From assembly GCA_015067665.1 (NCBI GenBank), contig SVLZ01000016.1:1-34294 (forward strand): 34,294 nt of DNA, in the 5' to 3' direction. Made by a program: the position numbers and the translations under genes. The stretch comes from Oscillospiraceae bacterium (GTDB taxonomy: Bacteria; Bacillota; Clostridia; Oscillospirales; Oscillospiraceae). How positions within the stretch are numbered: position 1 is the stretch's first letter; each line of letters begins with the position of its first letter. Of this stretch, positions 1 to 8,092 are shown one piece after another. A model generated the notes under the pieces. It was not told the DNA's origin, ran no database searches, and saw only the letters and a list, made by a program, of their open reading frames with translations.

Positions 1-77
1 TTTGGTACGCGTTTTTCGTATCGTTTTTGCGGTTTTGTGCATACTAAGCCTATCACGAAAAAAAGGAGGAGACCAAA

Positions 78-242
78 ATGAACTGCAAAGCCAATAAGTG
101 CATCGAATGTACCGTTTCCCAGTGCGCTTATCACTGCGATGAGGCAAACTACTGCTCTCTCGACCGTATTTTAGTGGGCACACACGAAAGCAATCCTGCA
201 ATGGAGCAGTGCACTGACTGTAAATCCTTCCGCAAAAAGTAA
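78..242 (+). CDS. DUF1540 domain Cys-rich small protein
   Basis: This 54-residue protein has eight cysteines (C3, C8, C11, C16, C20, C26, C45, C48) spaced like the DUF1540 family, which is common in clostridia and probably binds a metal; its function is not known. The ATG at 78 sits 7-8 bases after a strong AAGGAGGAG-type ribosome site. A good intrinsic terminator follows at once, so it is probably a one-gene transcript. The family assignment rests on the cysteine pattern, the length and the clostridial context. Confidence 0.8.
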   Translation: MNCKANKCIECTVSQCAYHCDEANYCSLDRILVGTHESNPAMEQCTDCKSFRKK

Positions 243-245
243 ATT

Positions 246-280
246 TTGGCCGCAGCCTGCGCTGCGGCCAATTTTCTTTT
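246..280 (+). terminator. Rho-independent terminator after DUF1540 gene
   Basis: An 11-bp perfect GC-rich stem (246-256 with 261-271) closes a CTGC loop and is followed by TTTTCTTTT. Confidence 0.85.
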
Positions 281-453
281 ACATAAATTATACAACTACT
301 GGGTGCGTTTAATACGCGAAAATGTAGATTAATGAGAAAATTCCGAAAATAACACAAAAGAACACAAAAATAAACCACATAAACTGAATATCACGATTGA
401 CTCTCATGTATAATATTTGTAAAATTAGAATACCACGAATATGGAGGTGTGTT
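281..453. other. AT-rich intergenic region upstream of the BlaI-like gene
   Basis: This stretch presumably holds the promoter of the BlaI/MecI-like gene. A TATAAT at 409-414 is the best -10 candidate, but no convincing -35 lies 16-18 bases before it. I see no clear TACA-N2-TGTA dyad of the kind BlaI/MecI proteins bind. Confidence 0.35.
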
Positions 454-816
454 ATGGTATTAACAAAAAGCGAAATGGAAATTATGGACGTTCTGTGGAA
501 CAGTAACGTGCCTCTTTCCCGCAGCGACCTCTTAGCGCGTCAGGAAGAGAAAAGCTGGAAGGACAGTTCCGTGCACATTATGCTCAACAGCCTCTTGCGT
601 AAAGGCGCTATCCGCGAAGTTGGATTTGTAAAACGTACGAAGACCTTTGGTCGAACTTTTGCTCCCGCATTGACACGGGAGGAATACTTCGCAACGACGA
701 TCTTTTGCCACAATCATAAGCCTCAGATCGTTGGTCTCGTGAAGGCACTTCTTTCTCGTGAAGACATTGCCCCTGAAGAACTGGCAGAAATTAAAAAATT
801 GATTGCCGAAAAATAA
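454..816 (+). CDS. BlaI/MecI/CopY-family transcriptional repressor
   Basis: The 120-residue product matches the penicillinase-repressor family in length and layout. It has an N-terminal winged helix-turn-helix starting LTKSEMEIMDVLW, a recognition-helix region around residues 35-55 (WKDSSVHIMLNSLLRKG), and a short helical dimerisation tail. Members repress beta-lactamase, copper or membrane-stress genes as dimers and are usually relieved by a BlaR1-type sensor protease. No blaR1/mecR1 gene is next to it here, so its inducer is unknown. The ATG at 454 was chosen because GGAGGTG lies at 443-449; an upstream TTG at 397 in the same frame has no ribosome site. It ends in a bidirectional terminator. 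Confidence 0.82.
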   Translation: MVLTKSEMEIMDVLWNSNVPLSRSDLLARQEEKSWKDSSVHIMLNSLLRKGAIREVGFVKRTKTFGRTFAPALTREEYFATTIFCHNHKPQIVGLVKALLSREDIAPEELAEIKKLIAEK

Positions 817-818
817 TC

Positions 819-847
819 AAAACCGGAAGCATTTTGCTTCCGGTTTT
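819..847. terminator. Bidirectional terminator between convergent genes
   Basis: A 13-bp perfect stem (819-831 with 835-847) has A-runs on its left and T-runs on its right, so it can end both the repressor transcript and the minus-strand transcript that stops at 862. Confidence 0.85.
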
Positions 848-861
848 CTATTTCAAGAAAA

Positions 862-1590
862 CTATTGAAATGATTCGCAGGCAAGAAAAATGAATTGCGC
901 GGCACCGGTAGGATTTGGACCGTTGCAGATGATGGCAATCGCTATTGCTTTGGTAGTTTGGGCGAAATAAACATTATCAAATTCAGAATTTTCCGGGATT
1001 TGCACAGCAAATGGCATAGGCTTCTTCATAGTTTCCGGTTTGGTTGGGTCCGGGAATTCTTTTGGTGGCTCACCGGATTGGGAGATTTGTTCGATAATAG
1101 CTCGATCGATAAATAAAAAATAAGGAGAGAGGACTGCAGTCTGCTCAGTGGATAATACTGTGCGAATATCGAGAAAAGATTCGTCGTAGGCATACTGCGA
1201 AAGTGTATCTATATCACCGACCAAAAAGTCCAAGGATTTTGCAGCGATTTGCGCCGTTATCAATTGATGGGCTGCCATCATACTATAGGGATCGTCTGAG
1301 GAAAGAAGGCTGTTGGATAAGGATATTTCGCTTGTTTTTTCTTCGATATTCATTTTAGAGGAAACATCGCTTAAAAACCGCTCCGAATCTTCCTGCTCGA
1401 AAATTGCATTGATAAAGTGACCGGAGAGAACAGCTTCCTTTCTTGTAGCAAAATGGATCATTTGGGAAACAAGGATCACGAGCAGAGCAGCTACGGTAAG
1501 AATAGGGATCCAGTAATATGTAAATATATATTCCAGTTTTACTTTGAAACTTTCATTTTTGAGTTTATGGAATTCATTTCGGAAAGACAT
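862..1590 (-). CDS. Hypothetical single-pass membrane protein downstream of DUF624
   Basis: I do not recognise this 242-residue protein as a named family. It has a basic amphipathic N-terminus, one strong membrane segment at about residues 24-46 (YYWIPILTVAALLVILVSQM), and a soluble remainder of about 190 residues that is probably outside the membrane, with a Pro-rich stretch near residues 175-190. It starts 34 bases after the DUF624 gene and shares its transcript, so it probably works with DUF624 or with the divergent ABC transporter. The start at 1590 is set by GAGGT seven bases upstream; longer versions would overlap the DUF624 gene and lack a ribosome site. Confidence 0.65.
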   Translation of the reverse strand: MSFRNEFHKLKNESFKVKLEYIFTYYWIPILTVAALLVILVSQMIHFATRKEAVLSGHFINAIFEQEDSERFLSDVSSKMNIEEKTSEISLSNSLLSSDDPYSMMAAHQLITAQIAAKSLDFLVGDIDTLSQYAYDESFLDIRTVLSTEQTAVLSPYFLFIDRAIIEQISQSGEPPKEFPDPTKPETMKKPMPFAVQIPENSEFDNVYFAQTTKAIAIAIICNGPNPTGAAQFIFLACESFQ

Positions 1591-1624
1591 AGATGGAACC
1601 TCACGGTTAGCAATTGTAGATATA

Positions 1625-2263
1625 TTAACACTCGTCTGCAGAGATATACTTGTCAAAGATTGTTGCAAAGTAGCGGGAAAGGAAGAAGGCAACGGAAGAG
1701 AAGCCGATAAAGAGATAAATGATCAGTAGCCATTCCAGCGCATAGGGTACATATAGACCGATCAACCAAGGTGCAAGTGTCACCAATACGATGGCAATGG
1801 TATAGCTGCGATGTTTCATAGACATAAAGAAGGCGTTTTTGAGAAAACCAAGGACGGTGTTATTAAACTGCGCCAGCAGGGGATAGGTAAACAGGCAAAT
1901 CCCTACGTAAAAAAAAGCAAGGATCGCCATAATAACAAGCAAGACCCGGAAGACAAGATCGAATTCCCACAGTGTCCATAGAATATATAAGTCCAAAGCC
2001 AGCAGGATTGTGCCCGAAGTCAGCAGGATGTGAAGGATCGTACTTTGTTTCAGGTTTTGGCGAAAGGAGTGGAAGAAATCCCGTACAACACCTGAATCTT
2101 GTCCGCGATGCATACGGAGTGTTACATAGTACATAGCCGTAATAGATGCACCGGCTGTAAGGATAGGGAGAGAACACAAAATGCACAGGATGTTCAAGAT
2201 GATCAGGTCTCCGATGCGGCTTAAGAATCGGAAAACAGGGCCGTTTGGATCGAGTAATTTCAT
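1625..2263 (-). CDS. DUF624 (YesL-like) membrane protein
   Basis: This 212-residue integral membrane protein has the DUF624 signature. An N-terminal FxxxxxxIGDLIxLNxLxxLCSLPI-type segment leads into TAGASITAMYYV and then DFFHSFRQNLKQST, and there are about five or six membrane segments. The family (B. subtilis YesL and relatives) is found beside sugar ABC transporters and polysaccharide-degradation genes in Firmicutes; its biochemical role is not established. The start at 2263 follows AGGAAGG. Earlier in-frame ATG codons fall inside the promoter at 2339-2366, so they cannot be the start. It is transcribed away from the permease-lipoprotein operon and followed by a small membrane protein. Confidence 0.88.
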   Translation of the reverse strand: MKLLDPNGPVFRFLSRIGDLIILNILCILCSLPILTAGASITAMYYVTLRMHRGQDSGVVRDFFHSFRQNLKQSTILHILLTSGTILLALDLYILWTLWEFDLVFRVLLVIMAILAFFYVGICLFTYPLLAQFNNTVLGFLKNAFFMSMKHRSYTIAIVLVTLAPWLIGLYVPYALEWLLIIYLFIGFSSVAFFLSRYFATIFDKYISADEC

Positions 2264-2329
2264 AGTTTTTCCTTCCTGTATCGAAGGCGGCTTGGGATCA
2301 GGTGATCGCCGCACTACGCAAATGGTCAT

Positions 2330-2348
2330 ATATTGCATATAATATCAT
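2330..2348 (-). promoter_or_regulatory. Shared element over -10 (DUF624 copy)
   Basis: The plus-strand sequence ATATTGCATATAATATCAT covers the -10 region. It differs at only 2 of 19 positions from 14394-14412 over the -10 of the AraC gene. The minus-strand reading contains ATG-N-TATTAT and CAAT, resembling half of the 31-bp element at 2516-2546. Confidence 0.5.
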
Positions 2349-2366
2349 ATCCCGGCAGATTGTCAA
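2339..2366 (-). promoter_or_regulatory. Sigma-A-type promoter of the first DUF624 gene
   Basis: On the minus strand TTGACA (2361-2366) is 16 bases from TATTAT (2339-2344). The leader to the ATG at 2263 would be about 65-70 bases. Confidence 0.75.
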
Positions 2367-2515
2367 TAGGAGGAAATTCATGTAAAATATGAAAATTATC
2401 TAAGCACTTCACAGCTCGCGAGGCATATTACACAAAAGATTGGCGACAACTATGGTGGATTTGTACAAAAACCCTATTGCACGCAGATGGCGAAAAATAT
2501 CATTATGACAAAATA

Positions 2516-2546
2516 CGCAATCCTTATGTTATTATTAGCAATTGCA
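2516..2546 (+). promoter_or_regulatory. Putative AraC-type operator upstream of the permease operon
   Basis: This 31-bp element matches 14590-14620 at 26 positions. It holds direct repeats GCAATC (2517-2522) and GCAATT (2538-2543) exactly 21 bp apart, the two-turn spacing typical of AraC-family sites. The downstream half overlaps the -35, as in class II activation. Confidence 0.65.
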
Positions 2547-2570
2547 TCGAGTGCTTTTTTTGTATAGAAT
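2542..2570 (+). promoter_or_regulatory. Promoter of the glycan transport/degradation operon
   Basis: TTGCAT (2542-2547) is 17 bases from TAGAAT (2565-2570). Transcription would begin near 2577, giving a leader of about 40 bases. The weak -35 overlapping a repeat element fits activator-dependent expression. Confidence 0.6.
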
Positions 2571-2617
2571 ATATTTATAGTTGTATTGGTGCAAAATTTG
2601 CAAGAGGTGAGGCTTAT

Positions 2618-3556
2618 ATGAAAAATAAAAACAGAAATCCGGCGCCGGGTCAGCACACCTTGCTGATGCGGGTGAACAGAAACAGGCAGCTGTACTTTAT
2701 GGTTTTGCCAGCAATTGTTGCTGTTTTTATATTCCACTACATACCTGTCTACGGCATTCTTATGGCTTTTCAGAATTACAAGCCCAGCCGCGGTGTTTTC
2801 GGCAGTGAGTTTGTCGGCTTAAAGCATTTCAAGACCTTTGTGGAGTACCCTTATTTCTGGAAAATTATCGGCAATACACTGTCATTGAGTTTGTGGTCCT
2901 TTGTCACCACCCCTGCGCCTATTGTTTTGGCGCTGATGCTCAACGAAATGCGAACCACAAAATTCAAAAAGTCTATTCAAACGATCCTCTATGCGCCTCA
3001 CTTTGTATCTGTAGTTGTTGTATGCTCAATGGTTCTGCTGTTCGTCAGCAGAGACGGTATCGCCAATAAAATTGTGGAGTTCTTTGGCGGTACTGCAACG
3101 GATATGATCGGCGAGCCGAAGCTGTTTGTTCCAATCTATCTTATTAGCGGTCTATGGTCAGGCTTGGGCTGGGGCACTATCTTATTCACCTCATCTCTTT
3201 CATCGGTACCTATGGAGACAGTGGAGGCAGCCAAGGTGGACGGTGCCAGCCGTATGCGTATCATTTGGCATATTTATTTGCCCCATATTCGTCCTACCAT
3301 CGCAACCGTTATGATTATGAAGATGGGTACATTGCTTTCCATCGGATTTGAGAAGATTTTCCTGCTGCAAAATCCGCTTAATTTAGAGGTTTCTTCCGTT
3401 ATCTCCACTCACGTGTATGAAATGGGTCTGATCGGTCGTCAGTGGAGTTACTCTACCGCCGTAGGCGTATTCAATAACGCCATTTCCATCATCTTGGTTA
3501 TTTTGGCAAACACTGTTGTCAAAAAGTTGACCGAGAAAGAATCCGGCTTGTGGTAA
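2618..3556 (+). CDS. ABC transporter permease, LplB/YteP type
   Basis: This 312-residue inner-membrane subunit belongs to the CUT1-type sugar/oligosaccharide importers. Its features are the family N-terminus ending QLYFMVLPAIVAVFIFHYIP, about six membrane segments, and the EAA loop EAAKVDGASRMRIIWHIYLP that contacts the ATPase. The relatives LplB/YteP import complex saccharides such as rhamnogalacturonan fragments. The ATG at 2618 follows AGAGGTGAGG at 2603-2612; an upstream in-frame start lies before the promoter. It pairs with the next permease and the lipoprotein binding subunit. No ATPase gene is in the locus, so a shared MsmK-type ATPase encoded elsewhere is probably used. Confidence 0.92.
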   Translation: MKNKNRNPAPGQHTLLMRVNRNRQLYFMVLPAIVAVFIFHYIPVYGILMAFQNYKPSRGVFGSEFVGLKHFKTFVEYPYFWKIIGNTLSLSLWSFVTTPAPIVLALMLNEMRTTKFKKSIQTILYAPHFVSVVVVCSMVLLFVSRDGIANKIVEFFGGTATDMIGEPKLFVPIYLISGLWSGLGWGTILFTSSLSSVPMETVEAAKVDGASRMRIIWHIYLPHIRPTIATVMIMKMGTLLSIGFEKIFLLQNPLNLEVSSVISTHVYEMGLIGRQWSYSTAVGVFNNAISIILVILANTVVKKLTEKESGLW

Positions 3557-3569
3557 GGAGGTGGAGAAA

Positions 3570-4466
3570 TTGCTTAAGAGAAAAAAGAGAATTGAGCTGT
3601 TTGACGTGGTGAATGTTGGCTTAGTTGTAGCTATTACGATCGCCGTCCTCTATCCGCTGTATTTCTGCGTGATCGCATCATTCTCGAAACCCTCCGAAAT
3701 TGCACTGGGCAACGTAGTAACTTGGATCAAGGGCTTCACCCTCGATTCTTATAAGTATATGCTCAGAGAGAGTCAGCTTTGGGTTGGCTATCGTAATACA
3801 ATTATCTATACGATATTTGGAACACTCTATAACCTTGTACTTACTATTCCGGCGGCATACGTTATGTCTAAGCGCAATGTACCCTTCGGGAAAGCAATCA
3901 ACTGGTTCTTTTTCCTGACTATGTATGTAGGCGGCGGTCTGATCCCGCAGTACATCCTGGTCAAAAATCTGAACCTTATCAACAATCCCTTGTCTCAGAT
4001 CATCGGTGTTGGTGTGGGTTATTATAATCTGACCATCACCAAGCAGTATTTTCAAACAAGCATCTCCCAAAACCTATATGATGCGGCCTATATCGATGGC
4101 GCATCAGAGTGGAAAGCCTTTGTAAATGTGGCACTTCCGCTGGCAAAGCCCATTATTACGGTACTTACCCTCTACTGTGGTACAAGCCGTTGGAACAGCT
4201 ACTTCAGCGCACTTATGTTTATTCAGGACAGCAAGTATTTCCCTTTACAGCTGGTTCTGCGTAACATTTTGGTAAAAAACCAAGTATCCATTGAGATGGG
4301 ACCCACTGCCGGTGATGATTTGGCATATCTCATCCAGCGTGCCCAGCAGGTAGTCGGCATGAAATATGCAATCGTGATCATTGCCAGTCTGCCACTGCTG
4401 TTGCTTTTCCCCTTCGCGCAAAAATATTTTGAAAAAGGAACCATGGTAGGTTCTGTGAAAGGATAA
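3570..4466 (+). CDS. ABC transporter permease, LplC/YtcP type
   Basis: This second membrane subunit (298 residues from the TTG at 3570) partners the preceding permease. It has the LplC-family N-terminus (LFDVVNVGLVVAITIAVLYPLYFCVIASFSKP across about residues 9-40), six membrane segments and the EAA loop DAAYIDGASEWKAFVNVALP. A GTG at 3561 is in frame, but it lies inside the ribosome site AAGGAGGTGG (3555-3564). The TTG at 3570, five to six bases after that site, is therefore the better start. Spacing to the upstream gene is 13 bases. The C-terminal FEKGTMVGSVKG tail is typical of the family. Confidence 0.92.
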   Translation: MLKRKKRIELFDVVNVGLVVAITIAVLYPLYFCVIASFSKPSEIALGNVVTWIKGFTLDSYKYMLRESQLWVGYRNTIIYTIFGTLYNLVLTIPAAYVMSKRNVPFGKAINWFFFLTMYVGGGLIPQYILVKNLNLINNPLSQIIGVGVGYYNLTITKQYFQTSISQNLYDAAYIDGASEWKAFVNVALPLAKPIITVLTLYCGTSRWNSYFSALMFIQDSKYFPLQLVLRNILVKNQVSIEMGPTAGDDLAYLIQRAQQVVGMKYAIVIIASLPLLLLFPFAQKYFEKGTMVGSVKG

Positions 4467-4476
4467 GGTGAACAAA

Positions 4477-6231
4477 ATGGAAAAAACAAACCTCTTCAAG
4501 CGCGTGATTACTTTTATCTTAGCAACCCTCATGTTGCTGTCAGTCGCGGCCTGTGGCGGTCCTACAAATGAGGGTCCTGACCCGAATAAGGACCTGTCTT
4601 GGCTTAATAGCGACGGCTCTCTTCCCATCGTCAAAGAGGGTACCGAAAAGACACTGAAGATTGCGGTTCGTATGTACGAAGATTCCGGCGACCCTGAGGA
4701 CCAGTGGTTCTACAAGTTCGTTGAAAAGGAAATGAATATCAATCTGGAAGTAACCCGCTTTACGGCTGCCAATGCCAACGAGTTTATCTCTATGATCATG
4801 GCAGACGGCGACTTGCCTGACATCATTATCGGTGCCGGCTTAGGCTCCGGCAGCTTATCCGAATATGGCGAGGAAGGCCTGATTGCGAATATCGCTCCCT
4901 ATATCACCCCTGAATTTGCACCCAACTTGCACAAGCTTTACAACGAAAAGCCTGAGTATAAGAAGTATGTATCCGACAATGAAGGCCGTATGTGGTCTCT
5001 TGGCTTTGTTACGAATCCCTATACCCGCGGCAATATCCCCAGAGCGTTCATTAACTATGACTGGCTGGAAGAGGCCAATCTGGAAGTGCCTAAAACACTG
5101 GATCAGTTTATAGATATGCTTCGGGCGTTTAAGAAGCGCGGTGATGGTGTTATTCCTATGGGTGGCAGCTATGCCAGCAACAACCCCAGCCTGATCATCC
5201 TCAATGCATTGGGCTACATTACAGAGGATGCAACCGGTCGCAGTATCGCACTGCGTAACGGCCAGCCTGTTCTGCCTGTTGCAGACCGTGCAGCCTACGG
5301 TGAATTCCTAAAGACAATGAAAACGCTTTATACAGAGAACTTGATCCATAAGGATTTCTATACCATGGATGCTGCTGCCACAACTGCACTGGCTGCTGCA
5401 AATAAGGTTGGTTATATGACCACCGCACCTTTCGTTGTCACCACAAATTTCTCTTCTTGGTGGGGTGCAGCACCGCTTACCAGCAGCGTAAATAACACGC
5501 CTGCATGGCCTGCCGGTGTTTCTCACCTTGCTCCCGGCAACTGCGTATTTAGTGCAGAGAGCGAAAATCTCGAGTTGGCAATCGCATTCATTGACTGGCT
5601 GTACGAGGAATCTTCCCTGAATTACAACCTGGCAACCAACGGCCCTGCAAAGACACAGACACAGTACATTTATGACAGTGTTGTCACCGGCTTTGACATT
5701 GATCCTGAGACCTTCCTGCCTTCTTGGCCGGACTATGAGAACAATAAGAGTTCTTACTCCTCCAAGAACGACTTTATCGGTAAAGAGGTCTACCTGTTTG
5801 GTTATTCTATCGTTGGCCGCGGTAGCGATGGCGGATCTATGATGAAGGATGCCCTGCAGTATGGCTATAAGGCAGACGAGATCGTAGATAGCTATCCTGA
5901 TGTCAGCGATCCTGCTATCCAAAGCGACCTTCGTAAACAGACCGCCCACGACGGTGAAATGCACTTCCGCTCCGCGCTGGAAGATACCATGGTTCCTTTT
6001 GTCACAAAGGATATGCCTGTCACCATTTACTATGATGCGGATACCGCAGCGCGTGTCAACTATCTGTTCACTTTGGTCCGTGAGTACTCTACGCAGGAAA
6101 GTGCTAAGTTCATCACCGGCAGACGAGACCTGACCGATGAGGAGCTGAACAAGTACTTTGATGAACTGGATCGTCTCGGTGCTGCCGAGATCGTGCAGAC
6201 CACAAGAGATTATTACGCAAATCTGAAGTAA
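4477..6231 (+). CDS. ABC transporter substrate-binding lipoprotein (LipO/YtcQ-like)
   Basis: This 584-residue extracellular solute-binding protein has a type II signal peptide with lipobox LSVAAC (Cys26), so it should be anchored to the outer face of the membrane. The length (over 550 residues) and gene order (LplB-LplC-LipO) match the family that binds oligosaccharides for the two upstream permeases. The ATG at 4477 is preferred over a GTG at 4468 because GGATAAGG lies just upstream. The exact sugar cannot be read from the sequence; the neighbouring glycosidases suggest a branched polysaccharide or glycan. A strong hairpin follows the stop, which may protect this part of the mRNA. Confidence 0.92.
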   Translation: MEKTNLFKRVITFILATLMLLSVAACGGPTNEGPDPNKDLSWLNSDGSLPIVKEGTEKTLKIAVRMYEDSGDPEDQWFYKFVEKEMNINLEVTRFTAANANEFISMIMADGDLPDIIIGAGLGSGSLSEYGEEGLIANIAPYITPEFAPNLHKLYNEKPEYKKYVSDNEGRMWSLGFVTNPYTRGNIPRAFINYDWLEEANLEVPKTLDQFIDMLRAFKKRGDGVIPMGGSYASNNPSLIILNALGYITEDATGRSIALRNGQPVLPVADRAAYGEFLKTMKTLYTENLIHKDFYTMDAAATTALAAANKVGYMTTAPFVVTTNFSSWWGAAPLTSSVNNTPAWPAGVSHLAPGNCVFSAESENLELAIAFIDWLYEESSLNYNLATNGPAKTQTQYIYDSVVTGFDIDPETFLPSWPDYENNKSSYSSKNDFIGKEVYLFGYSIVGRGSDGGSMMKDALQYGYKADEIVDSYPDVSDPAIQSDLRKQTAHDGEMHFRSALEDTMVPFVTKDMPVTIYYDADTAARVNYLFTLVREYSTQESAKFITGRRDLTDEELNKYFDELDRLGAAEIVQTTRDYYANLK

Positions 6232-6247
6232 TTACGGTAGATCCGTT

Positions 6248-6272
6248 AGTGGGCGGCTATTTACCGCCCACT
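6248..6272 (+). other. Intercistronic hairpin after the binding-protein gene
   Basis: A perfect 9-bp GC-rich stem (6248-6256 with 6264-6272) closes a 7-base loop. The T-tract after it is poor (TTTC), so it looks more like an mRNA-stability or partial-termination element than a full terminator. Confidence 0.65.
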
Positions 6273-6306
6273 TTCAAAATTATGAAGTTTGTAAAGGGTG
6301 ATTGAT

Positions 6307-8025
6307 GTGAAATCAAGAAAATCCGCTTTTTTACGCAATATTGCATGGTTTTTGCTGGCTTCAATGCTTTTTGTGCTGGTAGGTTGCTCCCAAGAGCCTA
6401 TTATTCAGCCGGAAGCGCCTACTGAGCCCACAGAGCCGCCTGTCTTTATTGAACCTCCGATGCCTCAGCGTGAGGTACTTCTGAAAAACTACACTGTTTT
6501 AGGTGAGTGGGCAAACAGCCGCGTCACCGCAACCGGTGAGGACGGTGCTAAGGGCCCTGCAAGAAGTCAGGACTTTAACCCCTATACCGACTGGAATCCC
6601 CAAGCATTACCGAATTTTGCCGGTGATCCCGGTATTATGTATGAGCTTGATCGGGCCTACGACCTGAATAAGTTCGTATTTACGATGAATGATACATATT
6701 ATTTTGATCTGTATGTAAGTGCAGACGGTGAAAATGAGACCTTTGTTGCCCGAATCACCAAGGAAAACGCGGATCTTGCGTTTGTGGAAGGCATCTGCAC
6801 CTTGGATGGTTTGCAATTGAAAGATATTCGTTTTGTTCGTCTGATGTTCACCGGCAGGGCTTCTAATAATCTTTGGGTCAGCGTGAAAGAAGTTGAATTC
6901 TTTGAGACCGGTGCAACAGATGTTGATACCTCTTGGATGATTCCCGGAAGTGAACCGCCTGTAACTGAGCCGCCTGTAACTGAGCCTCCTGTAACGGAGC
7001 CGCCTGTAACGGAGCCTCCTGCTACTAAGTTGGAAATTACAGATTATAAGGTCACCGGTACATTTAGAAATAGCCGTGTTTGGGATGACGGCAATTCGGA
7101 CGCCAGCTATGGCCCGCATCTGACCTTTGACGGCAAAGCATCTACATTCTGGAATCCCTGCGCAGAAGACCAGTATGTTGGCGAGCCCGGTATTATCTAT
7201 ACCCTCAATGGTTGGTATGATCTTACAAAGATCGAACTGACATTCAGTAAGCCTGATATGTCCTTTGTCGTTTACGGCAGCTCTCACGGTGAAATCTACA
7301 CCGAGCTTACAAGAGTAGACTCCGAGAATATCGACACTGCTTACACAGAGAATACTGCACTTTTAGATCTGGCAGGCGAGGGTATTCGCTATGTTAAGAT
7401 CATCTTAACCGGCAGACCTGCCAATCAGCTCTGGATCAGCCTTTACGAAGTCACCCTTAGTGGTGATGCAGTAGAAGAGCCTGAATATGTGGCACCTCCC
7501 GCAACCGAGCCTCCCGTAACTGAGCCTGCGGTAACCGAACCTCCTGTACCCACAGAGCCTGATAGCACGAAAAATGCAGTAATTTCCGGCTATCAGCTCA
7601 CCGGAGAATTCTCGCAGACCCGCATTTGGGATGACGGCACGGAGGATGCAAAGATTGGTCCCAGTAAGAGCTTTGACGGGGATGCTGCAACGCAGTGGAA
7701 TCCCACCGCAAAGAGTGGTTATACAGGTGATCCCGGTATCATCTACACATTGGACGGTGCCTACAACTTGACTGCACTGCAAATGAACACCAGCACAAAA
7801 AAGATGTACTTTAAGGTCTACGGCAGCACAGACGGTGTGGAATTTAATGAGCTGGGGCTTGTAAATAAGGACAATGCTGCGGATTTGTATAGTGGCAGCG
7901 TGGCAACGGTTAACTTATCCGGTGCAGAAGCGAATTTTGTGAAGATCGTATTCACCGGCAGAGAGGATAACGGACCTTGGGTGACCTGCAATGAGGTTTA
8001 CTTGATGGGTACTGCTGCCGCGTAA
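6307..8025 (+). CDS. Lipoprotein with three discoidin-like domains
   Basis: This 572-residue surface lipoprotein has lipobox LVGC (Cys27) and a Pro/Thr/Glu stalk. It carries three copies of a roughly 145-residue beta-rich domain at about residues 58-200, 242-386 and 424-567, separated by (VTEPP)n linkers. Each copy has an R-W/T-DG start, a GP-x-SFDG-type turn, WNP, GDPGIIY-L, DLYVSADG-like YxSxDG, and ends FTGR..N..W-S..EV. This layout resembles F5/8 type C (discoidin) carbohydrate-binding modules. The domain identity is inferred from pattern, not from a search. With no catalytic domain, it is probably a surface glycan-capture protein feeding the adjacent transporter. The GTG at 6307 is set by AAAGGG at 6293-6298. 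Confidence 0.75.
   Translation: MKSRKSAFLRNIAWFLLASMLFVLVGCSQEPIIQPEAPTEPTEPPVFIEPPMPQREVLLKNYTVLGEWANSRVTATGEDGAKGPARSQDFNPYTDWNPQALPNFAGDPGIMYELDRAYDLNKFVFTMNDTYYFDLYVSADGENETFVARITKENADLAFVEGICTLDGLQLKDIRFVRLMFTGRASNNLWVSVKEVEFFETGATDVDTSWMIPGSEPPVTEPPVTEPPVTEPPVTEPPATKLEITDYKVTGTFRNSRVWDDGNSDASYGPHLTFDGKASTFWNPCAEDQYVGEPGIIYTLNGWYDLTKIELTFSKPDMSFVVYGSSHGEIYTELTRVDSENIDTAYTENTALLDLAGEGIRYVKIILTGRPANQLWISLYEVTLSGDAVEEPEYVAPPATEPPVTEPAVTEPPVPTEPDSTKNAVISGYQLTGEFSQTRIWDDGTEDAKIGPSKSFDGDAATQWNPTAKSGYTGDPGIIYTLDGAYNLTALQMNTSTKKMYFKVYGSTDGVEFNELGLVNKDNAADLYSGSVATVNLSGAEANFVKIVFTGREDNGPWVTCNEVYLMGTAAA
6961..7020 (+). repeat. 15-bp tandem repeats encoding VTEPP linker
   Basis: Four 15-bp units (6961, 6976, 6991, 7006) encode VTEPP and alternate CCG/CCT and ACT/ACG at third positions. 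They form a flexible extracellular linker between domains 1 and 2. Confidence 0.9.
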
Positions 8026-8041
8026 TTTCAACACATTTCGC

Positions 8042-8063
8042 GCGGGCGGTACGCGCCGCCCGC
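8042..8063 (+). other. Intercistronic hairpin before the GH99-like gene
   Basis: GCGGGCGG (8042-8049) pairs with CCGCCCGC (8056-8063) across a 6-base loop. No T-run follows, so it is unlikely to terminate. It closely resembles the hairpin at 6248-6272 in stem and place. Confidence 0.6.
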
Positions 8064-8092
8064 CGATGTCAAATTGGAAAGGAGATAAGCCT

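Noticed and set aside
397-414. TTGACT and TATAAT before the BlaI-like gene as a promoter
   Set aside because: Only 6 bases separate the two boxes, too few for RNA polymerase.
2264-2338. Longer start for the first DUF624 gene at 2338
   Set aside because: It would begin inside the -10 box, upstream of any transcript start, and the added residues are not DUF624-like.
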